In this document: one piece after another, positions 17,087-25,157 of the stretch
How positions within the stretch are numbered: position 1 is the stretch's first letter
Layout: the number at the start of each line of letters is the position of its first letter
Origin: Porphyrobacter sp. TH134
GTDB lineage: Bacteria > Pseudomonadota > Alphaproteobacteria > Sphingomonadales > Sphingomonadaceae
Length of the DNA stretch: 64,000 bases
Reading direction: 5' to 3'
Assembly (NCBI RefSeq): GCF_002855495.1
Contig: NZ_PKRO01000012.1
Location: forward strand, 16,746-80,745
Made by a program: the position numbers and the translations under genes
The notes under the pieces: generated by a model
Database searches by the model: none
What the model was told of the DNA's origin: nothing
The model's input: the letters and a program-made list of their open reading frames with translations, nothing else

Positions 17087-17896
17087 CTACCCCTGCAACT
17101 TCGCCATCGCCGCGCCAACCGCTGCCGCAACATCGCCCGCCTGCGGATTGCCGCGCATGATCAGCCCGCCATTGGGCTGGATGTTGGCCCCGGTGACATA
17201 GGCCTGATCGGTGCTGAGCCACAGGCAGGCATGGGCGACATCCTCCACCGTATTGAGCCGTCCCATCGGATAGCGCGGCAGGAAGGCATCGGTCAGGCCG
17301 GGCACCTGAAAGCTCTCATGCGTCATCGGGCTATCGGTAAAGGCAGGCGAGACGGTGTTCGCCTTGATCCCCAGGTGCCCGTAATCATTGGCGACACACT
17401 CGATCAGCGCCTCGGACCCGCGCTTGGTGCCAATATAGGCGGCGTGATTGGTGATGATCGCCTTGGTGGTGGCCGATGAGAGCGAGATCAGCGATCCGCC
17501 GGTCGGCGCTTGCGCGCTCATCACCCGCACGAAAGCTTGCAGGAAATGGTGCACACCCTTGAACTGGAGGTCGACGATTCTGTCGAGCTGTTCCTCGGTG
17601 ATCTCCTCCATGCTGGCGAGCAGGCCCCAGCCAGTGGTGTTGATCGCGATATCAACCCGCCCGAACGCGGCGACGGCCTTGTCGGCCATGGCGTTGACCT
17701 CGGCCCGGCTGGTGATGTCGCACAGGGCAAATTCCCCGCCGATGTCTGCGGCGAGCGCGGCGAGGGGGGCTTCCTTGCGGCCCGCCACCATCACCTTGGC
17801 GCCTTCATGCGCGAACAGGCGGGCGACGGTCTGCCCCATATTGCCCTCCGACGCTGCGCCGAGCACCACTGCGGTCTTGCCCTCTAATTGCCCCAT
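17087..17896 (-). CDS. Short-chain dehydrogenase/reductase
   Basis: A 269-residue SDR from ATG 17896, after GAGGAGAAATGTC. It has VLGAASEGNMGQ (11-22) as a modified glycine motif, Ser140, Tyr154 and Lys158 (YIGTK). The NNAG motif is replaced by INTTGWG, so it is not a canonical classical SDR. A C-terminal tail follows the usual TGANIQPNGG and ends AAVGAAMAKLQG. Convergent with the preceding SDR and divergent from the SnoaL-like gene at 18019. Substrate unknown. Confidence 0.85.
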   Translation of the reverse strand: MGQLEGKTAVVLGAASEGNMGQTVARLFAHEGAKVMVAGRKEAPLAALAADIGGEFALCDITSRAEVNAMADKAVAAFGRVDIAINTTGWGLLASMEEITEEQLDRIVDLQFKGVHHFLQAFVRVMSAQAPTGGSLISLSSATTKAIITNHAAYIGTKRGSEALIECVANDYGHLGIKANTVSPAFTDSPMTHESFQVPGLTDAFLPRYPMGRLNTVEDVAHACLWLSTDQAYVTGANIQPNGGLIMRGNPQAGDVAAAVGAAMAKLQG

Positions 17897-18018
17897 GACA
17901 TTTCTCCTCTCGAAATGCGGAGTAACACGCGCAGCTGTGCGCCGACCCTTCCCAAAAGTGTCCATTGTTCGCACGCGCCGCCCGGCGGATAGCGGGATGG
18001 CAATCGTGGGAGAGCGCA

Positions 18019-18429
18019 ATGTTTACCGGGCCGCTGGAGGATCGCGTGGCGATCGTCGAACTGAATGGCACCTATGCCGATGGCGTGGTGCGCTTCGATG
18101 CCGACACCTGGGGGAGCGTGTGGGCGGACGATGCCGACTGGGATCTGATGGGCCACAAGACCAAGGGCAAGGACGCCATCGTCGGCTTCTGGAACGGCGC
18201 GATGGGCGGGCTGGAGGCGGTGAGCTTCCAATGCGTACCCTGCATGATCGAAGTGACCGGCAACACCGCGAAATCGCGGGTGCAGACGCAGGAAATCCTC
18301 AAGCCCAAGGACGGCAAGGCGCGCCATGTCGGCGGGCTTTATGAAGACACATTGGCAAAGGTGGACGGGCGCTGGGTGTTCACCAGCCGCGTGTTCAAGA
18401 TCGTCGCCGAATTCGGCGCGGAAGGATAA
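18019..18429 (+). CDS. SnoaL/NTF2-like protein
   Basis: A 136-residue protein from ATG 18019, after GGGAGAGCGC. Residues 12-45 (ELNGTYADGVVRFDADTWGS then VWADDADWDLMGHKTKG) follow the SnoaL_4-like layout, and the last strand reads GRWVFTSRVFKIVAEF. It is one of several NTF2-fold proteins in this region and sits directly before the ABM protein at 18435 (5-bp gap), so the two are co-transcribed. It probably binds a cyclic or polyketide-like intermediate; catalytic residues are not certain. Confidence 0.75.
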   Translation: MFTGPLEDRVAIVELNGTYADGVVRFDADTWGSVWADDADWDLMGHKTKGKDAIVGFWNGAMGGLEAVSFQCVPCMIEVTGNTAKSRVQTQEILKPKDGKARHVGGLYEDTLAKVDGRWVFTSRVFKIVAEFGAEG

Positions 18430-18434
18430 TCGAC

Positions 18435-18776
18435 ATGACCAAGATCCTGATTTCCGCCCAGATCGACCTCGACCCCGCCCAGCGTGAAGAGGCGTTGCGC
18501 ACCGCCCGCCCGCATATCGAAGCGGCGCTCGCAGAGAAGGGCTGCATCCATTACGACTGGAGCGCCTGTTCGATGAACCCGGCGCGTGTGAATGTATTCG
18601 AGGAATGGGAAAGCGAAGAGGCGCTCGCCGCCCATTTCCGCGACCCCGCCTATACCGGAATGCGCGATCACATCGGCCAGTTCGGAATCACCGGCGCGGT
18701 GAGCGCCAAGTACCGCGTCGATGCTGAAGGCCCGGTCTACAACGCCGAGGGCAATGCGACCGAGGCGTTTGACTAA
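18435..18776 (+). CDS. Antibiotic-biosynthesis-monooxygenase (ABM) domain protein
   Basis: A 113-residue ferredoxin-like-fold protein. The ABM pattern is visible as ILISAQIDLDPAQREEALR, then GCIHYDWS and VNVFEEWESEEALAAHF (residues about 49-66). Members are cofactorless monooxygenases or stress/haem-linked small enzymes. It follows the SnoaL-like gene after 5 bp and is followed by mobA at 18786. The likely role is oxidation of an aromatic or enolic intermediate, inferred only from the fold. Confidence 0.8.
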   Translation: MTKILISAQIDLDPAQREEALRTARPHIEAALAEKGCIHYDWSACSMNPARVNVFEEWESEEALAAHFRDPAYTGMRDHIGQFGITGAVSAKYRVDAEGPVYNAEGNATEAFD

Positions 18777-18785
18777 ACTGCGCCA

Positions 18786-19292
18786 GTGATCCTGGGCGCG
18801 ATCCTCGCCGGCGGACAGGCGCGGCGGTTCGGAAGCGATAAGGCGCAGGCGCTTTACCAGGGCGAGCGGCTGATCGACCGGGTGGCGGCAGCGCTGCTCG
18901 CGCAGTGCGGCGGGTTGGTGGTTTGCGGGCGTGATGAACCCGGGTTCCGCTGCATTCCCGATTGGCCCGAGGCTGGGCTAGGCCCGCTGGGCGGGCTGGC
19001 AGCGGCCTTGCGCTATGCCGAGGCGCAGGGGTTCGCCTTCGTGCTTTCTGCCGGGGTTGATGTGCCGGACCTGCCGCATGATCTGGCCGCGCTGCTGGCT
19101 GGCGAAGGCGCGGCGATTGTGGAGAGCCAGCCGGTCGTCGGGCTGTGGCCGGTGGCCGACGTCCCGGCGCTAGATGCCTTCCTGAGCGGCGGTGGGCGAT
19201 CGCTCTACCGCTTCGCCAATGCCATCGCCGCCCGGCGAATCGACCTTCCCACCGCGTTGATGAACGTCAACCGGCCTGAGGATTTGGGGTAG
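18786..19292 (+). CDS. mobA: Molybdenum cofactor guanylyltransferase
   Basis: A 168-residue nucleotidyltransferase, GTG start at 18786. GAILAGGQARRFGSDKA at residues 4-20 is the MobA/GT-A signature, where the GG and the Lys bind GTP. GLGPLGGLAAALRYA and SAGVDVPDLP supply the metal-binding Asp region. The protein links GMP to molybdopterin, giving the bis-MGD form used by DMSO-reductase-family enzymes. A molybdopterin oxidoreductase gene lies just downstream at 20658, separated by one opposite-strand gene. The length is slightly short compared with E. coli MobA (194), as in many alphaproteobacteria. Confidence 0.85.
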   Translation: MILGAILAGGQARRFGSDKAQALYQGERLIDRVAAALLAQCGGLVVCGRDEPGFRCIPDWPEAGLGPLGGLAAALRYAEAQGFAFVLSAGVDVPDLPHDLAALLAGEGAAIVESQPVVGLWPVADVPALDAFLSGGGRSLYRFANAIAARRIDLPTALMNVNRPEDLG

Positions 19293-19301
19293 GAAGCCGA
19301 A

Positions 19302-19428
19302 CCCCTCCGTCAGCCCTGCGGGCTGCCACCTCCCCATTGCTCCGCAACGGGGAGGGAGTGAAGGCCGCAAAGTCCCTCCTCGTCCTGAAAGGATGGGGAG
19401 GTGGCAGCCCGCAGGGCTGACGGAGGGG
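19302..19428. repeat. Inverted repeat with 34-bp arms
   Basis: The left arm (19302-19335) and right arm (19395-19428) are exact or nearly exact inverted complements of 34 bases: CCCCTCCGTCAGCCCTGCGG at the left end and CAGGGCTGACGGAGGGG at the right end. The middle has GGGAGGGAGTG and AGTCCCTCCTCGTCC, which can also pair. It lies between convergent mobA and the MDR gene. It is a dispersed-element type, and its long stem could also end transcripts. Confidence 0.85.
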
Positions 19429-19433
19429 AAGAA

Positions 19434-20438
19434 TCACAGCTTCAGCATCTGCTTTCCGCGGTTCAATCCAGCGAACAACCGCTGCAAGGTCTGCGGCGCG
19501 TTTTCGAAGCCGTGCTGGATGTCCTCCTGATACTTCAGGCTGCCATCCTTGACGAAGCCCTCCAGCCGCTTGCGGATGCCGGGGAATTCGCTCGCCCAGT
19601 CGAGCACGATGAACCCCGCCATGGTGCCGCGGCGGAAGACGAGGTTGAAGTAGTTTTCAGGGCCAGCGGGCAGCGTCCCGGTCTCGTAACGGCTGATCCC
19701 GCCGCAGATCACCACGCGCGCACTGGTGGCAATGCAGGCGAGCATATCATTGAGAATCTTGCCGCCGACATTGTCGTAAATGACATCCACCCCGCGCGGG
19801 CAGTGTTCGCGGATCTGTTCCTTCACCCCGCCCGCCTTGTAGTCGATCGCGGCGTCATAGCCCGCCTCGCGCACCAGCCAGTCGCACTTGTCTTGCCCGC
19901 CCGCGATCCCGACCACGCGGCACCCGGCGATCTTGGCGAGCTGGCCGACGATGCTCCCCGTTGCCCCCGCCGCGCCGGACACCAGCACGGTATCGCCCGC
20001 CACGGGCTTGCCGACCTTGAACAGCCCGCAATAGGCGGTCAGCCCGGTCGTCCCGAGCACTGACAGCACGGCGGTGGGCGACAGATCGGTTTCGACTTTG
20101 GTGAGTTCCTTGCCATCGGTGACGAGGTATTCGGTCCAGCCGGTCGTGCCGAACACCATATCGCCCACAGCAAACCTGCCGCCATTGGACGCCACCACTT
20201 CGGCAATCCCGCTGCCGCGCATCACGTCGCCAATAATCATGGGCGCGACGTAATCGGCGATGTTCTCCATCCAGCCCTTCTGTGCCGGATCGAAGCCGAG
20301 GTAATGCAGCTTCAGCAGCATCTCGCCGGGCGCAGGATCGCCAAGCTCTGTGGTGACCAGCTTGAAGTCGTTAGCGATCTCGATCCCCCGACCGCGCGGG
20401 TGTCCATTGAGCAGCCATTGGCGGGTGGTGGTCGGCAT
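19434..20438 (-). CDS. NADP-dependent MDR oxidoreductase (CurA/YncB-like)
   Basis: A 334-residue protein from ATG 20438, preceded by GGAGAGCAAGAA. It opens with RQWLLNGHPRGRG, the N-terminus common in CurA-type NADPH-dependent enone reductases. It has VLVSGAAGATGSIVGQLAKI for the nucleotide and VDVIYDNVGGKILNDML. No zinc ligands are present. It has two paralogues in this window (11195, 22918), all oriented toward different neighbours. Likely reduces an alpha,beta-unsaturated carbonyl intermediate. Confidence 0.88.
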   Translation of the reverse strand: MPTTTRQWLLNGHPRGRGIEIANDFKLVTTELGDPAPGEMLLKLHYLGFDPAQKGWMENIADYVAPMIIGDVMRGSGIAEVVASNGGRFAVGDMVFGTTGWTEYLVTDGKELTKVETDLSPTAVLSVLGTTGLTAYCGLFKVGKPVAGDTVLVSGAAGATGSIVGQLAKIAGCRVVGIAGGQDKCDWLVREAGYDAAIDYKAGGVKEQIREHCPRGVDVIYDNVGGKILNDMLACIATSARVVICGGISRYETGTLPAGPENYFNLVFRRGTMAGFIVLDWASEFPGIRKRLEGFVKDGSLKYQEDIQHGFENAPQTLQRLFAGLNRGKQMLKL

Positions 20439-20465
20439 TTCTTGCTCTCCATTTCTGCATAAGTC

Positions 20466-20555
20466 GTCATGCTGAACTTGTTTCAGCATCCATCGTGCCA
20501 TCCATTCCGCCGGTGCGTGGGGAGAAATGGACCCTGAAACAAGTTCAGGGTGACG
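20466..20555. repeat. Intergenic inverted repeat (aacttgtttcag family, second copy)
   Basis: GTCATGCTGAACTTGTTTCA on the left mirrors CCTGAAACAAGTTCAGGGTG on the right, enclosing GGAGAAATGGA. Both arms also appear at 12753-12840 in swapped order, so the element has moved or been inverted within this region. It lies in the shared promoter gap between the MDR gene and the molybdopterin oxidoreductase gene. Confidence 0.75.
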
Positions 20556-20657
20556 AAGAGGCTAATGCAGGGGTCAACCCCCGCTCTCCACGGACAAAAG
20601 TGTCAGTCGAGTGGTTCGCCCCCTGTGGTAGTTTGCACAGATAAAGGGAGAACCACG

Positions 20658-22796
20658 ATGGGCGTCGAGACTCACAAGACCTTCTGCCGCTTCTGCCACG
20701 CCAATTGCGCGATGGAGGTGGACGTTGCTGACGGGAAGGTGATCGAAGTGCGCGGCGATCCTGACGATCCGGCCTATGGCGGCTACACCTGCATGAAGGG
20801 GCGTGAGCTGCCGGATTCGCACAATTCCGAGAACCGCTTGCATCACTCGCTGGTCCGCAACGCGGCGGGCGAATTCGTCTCGACACCGATGCCCAAGGCG
20901 CTTGCCCATGTCGCGTCCGAACTGCGGCGGATCATTGACACCCATGGCCCCCATTCGGTCGCGGTGTTCATGGGTTCGGGCGGATTCCAGAACAGCGCCG
21001 CCATGTCGGCCTCATTGAGCTTTGCGAATGCCGTTGGGAGCCGCAATTTCTACACCTCGGTCACGCTCGATCAGCCTGCGAAGGTGTTCACCACCGCGCG
21101 GTACGGCAAGTGGATGGCGGGGCCGAATACGTTCAGCGAAAGCGATGTGGCGATGTTCATCGGCAACAACCCGATCGTCTCGCACTATTCGCCGGTCGGC
21201 GGCGTGCCGCCCTTCAGCCCCTCGCGCCGCATCCGCGACCAGCAGGCCAAGGGCCTCAAGCTGATCGTTGCCGACCCGCGTGAAAGCGATGTGGCACGGC
21301 TGGCCGACATCTACCTGCCGGTGAAGCCGGGCGAGGATCCGGCGATGCTGGCGGGGATGCTTAACGTGATCATCGCCGAAGGGCTGTATGATCGCAACTT
21401 CGTCGCCGCGCATGTCGATGGGTTCGATGAATTGGCCGAAGCGGTGAAGGCCTTCCCGCCCGAAGTCGCAGCGGAACGTGCCGGGCTCGACAAGGACCAA
21501 CTAGTTGCCGCCGCGCGGATGTTCGCCACCGGTTCGAAAGGCTGCGCGGTCACCGGCACCGGCCCCGAAATGGCGGGCAATGGCACGCTCACCGAATATC
21601 TGGTCGTCTGCCTCAACACGATCTGCGCCCGCTTCAAGCAGGAGGGCGAGAAGGCCGCGATCCCCGGTGTGTTCAGCCCCTACCAGACCGCCCGCCGCGC
21701 GCAGGTCGGCCCGCCGGTGCCGATGTTCGGCGCGGAGGGGATGCCGAAATCGCGCTTCCGCGGGCTCGGGCACCTGGGGTGGGAGATGCCGTGCAATGTG
21801 CTCGCGGACGAAATCCTCACCCCCGGCGATGGCCAGGTGCGCGCGCTGATCTCGGTCGGCGGCAATCCGGTGGTGGGCTTCCCGGATCAGGCCAAAATGG
21901 TTCGTGCGCTCGACGATCTCGAGCTGTTCGTGCAGATCGACCCGTGGATGAGCGCCTCCGCCAAACGGGCCGATGTGGTGCTCGCCCCGTCGCAGTGTCT
22001 GGAGCGCGAGGACATCACCAGCCTTTCCGAATGGTGGCACGAGGAACCCTATGCCCGCTATACCGAAGCGGTGGTCGAAGCGCCGGGTGACTGTATCGAC
22101 GAATATGAGATGTTCTGGACGCTCGCCCACCATCTCGGCACCCCGATGAACCTTGCCGGCGGCCCGCTGCCGATGGACAGGAAGCCGACCAAGCAGGAGT
22201 TCCTCGACCTTGCCGTGACCGGCTGCCTTGTGCCGCCCAGTCAGGTGCGCAAGGACTGCGCGGCGAACGGCGGGGCGGCGGTGCTCTATCCCGAAAAGCA
22301 CCCCAAGGTGGAGCCAGTGGACGAGAGCGAGTTCCACCGCTTCGATCTGGCGGTCGGCGCGATGCCCTCCGAGATCGGCAAATACGCCGCTGCCAGCGCC
22401 GCGCGCGAGGGCTTCGACTTCCGGCTGATCTCGCGGCGTTCCAAGACCCGGTTCAACTCGATCGGTCACCCGCTCAAGAAGTTGCAGGCCAAGACCACCA
22501 CCAACCCCGCCTTCATCCATCCGGATGACATTGCAGCCTTAGGGCTGGAGGAAGGCGGGCTGGTCGCGATTACCAGCCCCCACGCCACGATCCACGGCGT
22601 TGTGAAGGCCAGCGACAAGGTGCGGCGCGGGATCGTTTCGATGGCGCACGCCTACGGCGATGCGGACGCTTCGAAGGACGACGTGCGGGAGCGCGGCTCT
22701 TCCACCAACCGCCTTGTGAGCGAAGTTGTCGACTACGATCCGATCACCGGGCAATCTCTGCAAAGTGCCATTCCGGTGAAGCTGGAACCGGCCTGA
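20658..22796 (+). CDS. Cytoplasmic molybdopterin oxidoreductase (DMSO-reductase family) with [4Fe-4S] centre
   Basis: A 712-residue protein from ATG 20658 after AAAGGGAGAACC. The N-terminal [4Fe-4S] ligands are Cys10-x2-Cys13-x3-Cys17 and Cys45 (CRFCHANC, YTCMKGR). The molybdopterin domain follows (EDPAMLAGMLNVIIAEGLYD, then ALISVGGNPVVGFPD), and the C-terminal dinucleotide-binding domain includes VAITSPHATIHGVVK. There is no Tat signal, so it acts in the cytoplasm. It contains no selenocysteine-type UGA. The Mo ligand was not identified. Partner subunits are absent next to it. With mobA nearby, a role in oxidation, hydroxylation or hydration of a pathway intermediate is possible but unproven. 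Confidence 0.88.
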   Translation: MGVETHKTFCRFCHANCAMEVDVADGKVIEVRGDPDDPAYGGYTCMKGRELPDSHNSENRLHHSLVRNAAGEFVSTPMPKALAHVASELRRIIDTHGPHSVAVFMGSGGFQNSAAMSASLSFANAVGSRNFYTSVTLDQPAKVFTTARYGKWMAGPNTFSESDVAMFIGNNPIVSHYSPVGGVPPFSPSRRIRDQQAKGLKLIVADPRESDVARLADIYLPVKPGEDPAMLAGMLNVIIAEGLYDRNFVAAHVDGFDELAEAVKAFPPEVAAERAGLDKDQLVAAARMFATGSKGCAVTGTGPEMAGNGTLTEYLVVCLNTICARFKQEGEKAAIPGVFSPYQTARRAQVGPPVPMFGAEGMPKSRFRGLGHLGWEMPCNVLADEILTPGDGQVRALISVGGNPVVGFPDQAKMVRALDDLELFVQIDPWMSASAKRADVVLAPSQCLEREDITSLSEWWHEEPYARYTEAVVEAPGDCIDEYEMFWTLAHHLGTPMNLAGGPLPMDRKPTKQEFLDLAVTGCLVPPSQVRKDCAANGGAAVLYPEKHPKVEPVDESEFHRFDLAVGAMPSEIGKYAAASAAREGFDFRLISRRSKTRFNSIGHPLKKLQAKTTTNPAFIHPDDIAALGLEEGGLVAITSPHATIHGVVKASDKVRRGIVSMAHAYGDADASKDDVRERGSSTNRLVSEVVDYDPITGQSLQSAIPVKLEPA

Positions 22797-22816
22797 GCAC
22801 CTTACCCACCCACACC

Positions 22817-22905
22817 CGTTCGCCCTGAGCTTGTCGAAGGGCCGCACTTTCCTTGTGCGTGCGGGTTGGAAGAAGAACGGGGCTTCGACAAGCTCAGCCC
22901 GAACG
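22817..22905. repeat. Intergenic inverted repeat (ctgagcttgtcgaag family)
   Basis: CGTTCGCCCTGAGCTTGTCG (left) and CTTCGACAAGCTCAGCCCGA (right) are inverted arms around a GC-rich centre. The right arm ends with GAACGGAG, which is the only Shine-Dalgarno-like sequence before the TTG start of the next gene. The element is thus wedged between the oxidoreductase stop and the MDR start. Confidence 0.75.
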
Positions 22906-22917
22906 GAGTATTTTCCT

Positions 22918-23928
22918 TTGCCCACCAACCGCCGCTTCCTCCTCCAGCGCCGTCCGAACGGCACGCCGGTGCCCGACGATTTCGAACTCGTCACCGAGCC
23001 CACCCCCGCGCTGGAAGAGGGCCAGTTCCTGATCCGCAACCACTACGCCTCGCTCGATCCGGCCATCAGGGGCTGGATGGATGCGCAAGGCAATTACATG
23101 CCGCCGATCCCGCTGGGCGATCCGGTGCGCGCCAGCACCATCGGCGTGGTCGAGGAAAGCCGCGCCGAAGGGTTCGCGCCCGGCCAGTGGGTGATGGGGC
23201 TAAACGCGCTGGAGGATTACTCGGTCAGCGCCGTCGGCGGTTTCACCCAGCCGATTGATCCGTCACTGGTGCCGAGCGTCACCAACTACCTCTCGATCTT
23301 CGGCGCGGTCGGCATGACCGCCTATTTCGGCTTCCTCGAAGTGTGCGAACCCAAGCCGGGCGAGACCGTGCTGGTCACCGGCGCGGCGGGCGCGGTCGGG
23401 TCTCTTGTCGGCCAGCTTGCCAAGATCCACGGCTGCCGCGCGGTCGGCATCGCGGGCGGCCCGGCCAAGTGCGCGCGCCTCACCGAGAAATACGGCTTCG
23501 ACGCCGCCATCGACTATCGCGGCAAGGATGAAGCCGCGCTCACCGCCGCGATCGCCGAAGCATGCCCCGACGGTGTCGACGTGATTTTCGAGAACGTCGG
23601 CGGGATCATTCTCGATGCGGGCCTCATGAACCTCAACCTGCATTCGCGCGTCGGGCTGTGCGGCCTGATCAGCGAATACAACACCGCGCCGCGCGGCATC
23701 CGCAATCTGTGGCAGCTGATCGTCAAGCGCGCCCATATTCGCGGGCTGTTGGTAGCCGACTACGTCCCCCGCTTCGCCGAGGGATCGGCGCAGATGGGCG
23801 TCTGGGCCGCGCAGGGCAAGCTCACCATCGACGAGCATATCGACGAAGGGCTGGAGCACGCCTTCGACAGCTTCATGCGGCTGTTTGCGGGCACCAATGA
23901 CGGCAAGATGATCCTCAAGATCGCGTGA
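22918..23928 (+). CDS. NADP-dependent MDR oxidoreductase (CurA-type)
   Basis: A 336-residue protein from TTG 22918; the GGAG at 22904-22907 lies at about 10 bp. Homology to the family begins at PTNRRFLLQRRPNG, and the in-frame extension upstream is the repeat element, so it is not coding. It has VLVTGAAGAVGSLVGQLAKI and VDVIFENVGGIILDAGL, without zinc ligands. It is the third paralogue of the window. Its stop overlaps the ThuA-like start (TGATG), and it leads an operon of ThuA, SnoaL and possibly P450 and beta-oxidation genes. Confidence 0.86.
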   Translation: MPTNRRFLLQRRPNGTPVPDDFELVTEPTPALEEGQFLIRNHYASLDPAIRGWMDAQGNYMPPIPLGDPVRASTIGVVEESRAEGFAPGQWVMGLNALEDYSVSAVGGFTQPIDPSLVPSVTNYLSIFGAVGMTAYFGFLEVCEPKPGETVLVTGAAGAVGSLVGQLAKIHGCRAVGIAGGPAKCARLTEKYGFDAAIDYRGKDEAALTAAIAEACPDGVDVIFENVGGIILDAGLMNLNLHSRVGLCGLISEYNTAPRGIRNLWQLIVKRAHIRGLLVADYVPRFAEGSAQMGVWAAQGKLTIDEHIDEGLEHAFDSFMRLFAGTNDGKMILKIA

Positions 23929-24695
23929 TGCGCTCCTTGCTGGTTCTGTCGGGGGGCCACCCCTACGACGAAGGCCCCTTTGCCGAATTGCTGGCGGCGC
24001 TTGGCGATTGGAACATTACCCATCTCGTCCACCCCGAGGGCGGAGAGGCTGATGCGGCGGAGGCCATCGGCGCGGCGGACGCCCTGCTGTTTTACGACAT
24101 GGCAGGCTATACCTTCGGCGAGGGCACGGTGGCGATGCGCCCACCCTCAGCGGCTTTCCGCGAGGCCGTGACCGCGCGCTTTGCGGCAGGCAGGGGCGCG
24201 GTGGCGATGCATCATGCGCTCGCGGGGTGGACGCTGTGGCCCGAATGGCACGACTGGCTGGGCGGGCAGTTCCATTACCAGCCGGGACCGCATGGCCTCG
24301 ATTCCGGCTACCGCCATGACATCATCTACGAGGCGCAAGTGGTCGCCGACCATCCGGTGACACGCGGCCTTCCCGCCAGCTTCCCCGTCACCGACGAGCT
24401 CTACCTCTGCCCCGTCGACGAGAATGCCCTCACCCCGCTGATCCGGGCCGAGGGCTTCGCCTTTACGGCGGACAATTTCTACTCCGCCGCGCAGGCCGTC
24501 GCGGGCGCGATGTTCAGCAATGCGGGCTGGGAGCACCCGCCGGGCAGCAACTGCGTCGCCTGGGAAAGCCGCACATGCCCCGCCCCGCTGGTCTACCTGC
24601 AATTCGGCGATGGCCCCGCGACCTACGCCAACCCGCACGTCCGCCAAGTGCTCGGCCAGGCGCTCGAATACACCTCACGAGGAACCCCCGAATGA
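23928..24695 (+). CDS. ThuA-like glutamine-amidotransferase-fold protein
   Basis: A 255-residue protein of the ThuA domain group (class I glutamine amidotransferase-like fold). It contains LVLSGGHPYDEGPFAELLAA, then GRGAVAMHHALAGWTLWPEW where many ThuA proteins have their conserved HH, and DELYLCPVDENALTPLIR. The amidotransferase Cys-His pair is not evident. ThuA proteins were first linked to trehalose use, but they also occur in steroid/terpenoid-type clusters. A second copy is at 29885. ATG 23928 overlaps the previous stop. Function unknown. Confidence 0.8.
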   Translation: MRSLLVLSGGHPYDEGPFAELLAALGDWNITHLVHPEGGEADAAEAIGAADALLFYDMAGYTFGEGTVAMRPPSAAFREAVTARFAAGRGAVAMHHALAGWTLWPEWHDWLGGQFHYQPGPHGLDSGYRHDIIYEAQVVADHPVTRGLPASFPVTDELYLCPVDENALTPLIRAEGFAFTADNFYSAAQAVAGAMFSNAGWEHPPGSNCVAWESRTCPAPLVYLQFGDGPATYANPHVRQVLGQALEYTSRGTPE

Positions 24696-25069
24696 CCCCG
24701 CAACAGACAGTCGAAGCCTTCATCGGCCACTGGAACGCCTGCGATATCGACGCGATGCTCAGCCTGTGTGCCGAGGATATCGTCTACCACAACGTGCCCA
24801 TGGAGCCGGTGATCGGCACCGCCCAGATGCGGGCGATGGTCGCAGCGTTCCTTGGCGATATCGACCGCTGCGACTGGCAGACCCATGCCATCGCCGCCAA
24901 CGGCAACACCGTCCTGACCGAGCGCACCGACATCTTCCACTTCAAGGACGGCCGCCGCGCCGCGATCCGCGTGATGGGTACCTTCGACATCGGCACCAAT
25001 GGCCGCATCACCGGCTGGCGCGACTATTTCGACAGCGCAGAATTCCAGCGCGAATTTGCGGGCGGCTGA
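24692..25069 (+). CDS. SnoaL/limonene-epoxide-hydrolase-like protein
   Basis: A 125-residue NTF2-fold protein, ATG 24692 overlapping the ThuA stop. The limonene-1,2-epoxide-hydrolase-like pattern is visible: PQQTVEAFIGHWNACDIDAM, EDIVYHNVPMEPVIG, LTERTDIFHFKDGRRA and GRITGWRDYFD, which include a W-R-D-Y-F motif near the C-terminus that contributes catalytic Asp/Arg in the LEH family. It may hydrate an epoxide made by the downstream P450, an attractive but unproven pairing. Confidence 0.82.
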   Translation: MTPQQTVEAFIGHWNACDIDAMLSLCAEDIVYHNVPMEPVIGTAQMRAMVAAFLGDIDRCDWQTHAIAANGNTVLTERTDIFHFKDGRRAAIRVMGTFDIGTNGRITGWRDYFDSAEFQREFAGG

Positions 25070-25157
25070 AGGCCCTAACACATTCGCGCATCGCATACGG
25101 GGCGCGAGGGCAGCTAGGCTGGTGTCATGATATCCCGTGGGTCTGGAGCCGCCTGAC

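Noticed and set aside
20658..22796. Molybdoenzyme as formate dehydrogenase or nitrate reductase
   Set aside because: The N-terminal FeS motif fits the whole family, but no residue set or partner gene supports a specific substrate, so no narrower name was given.
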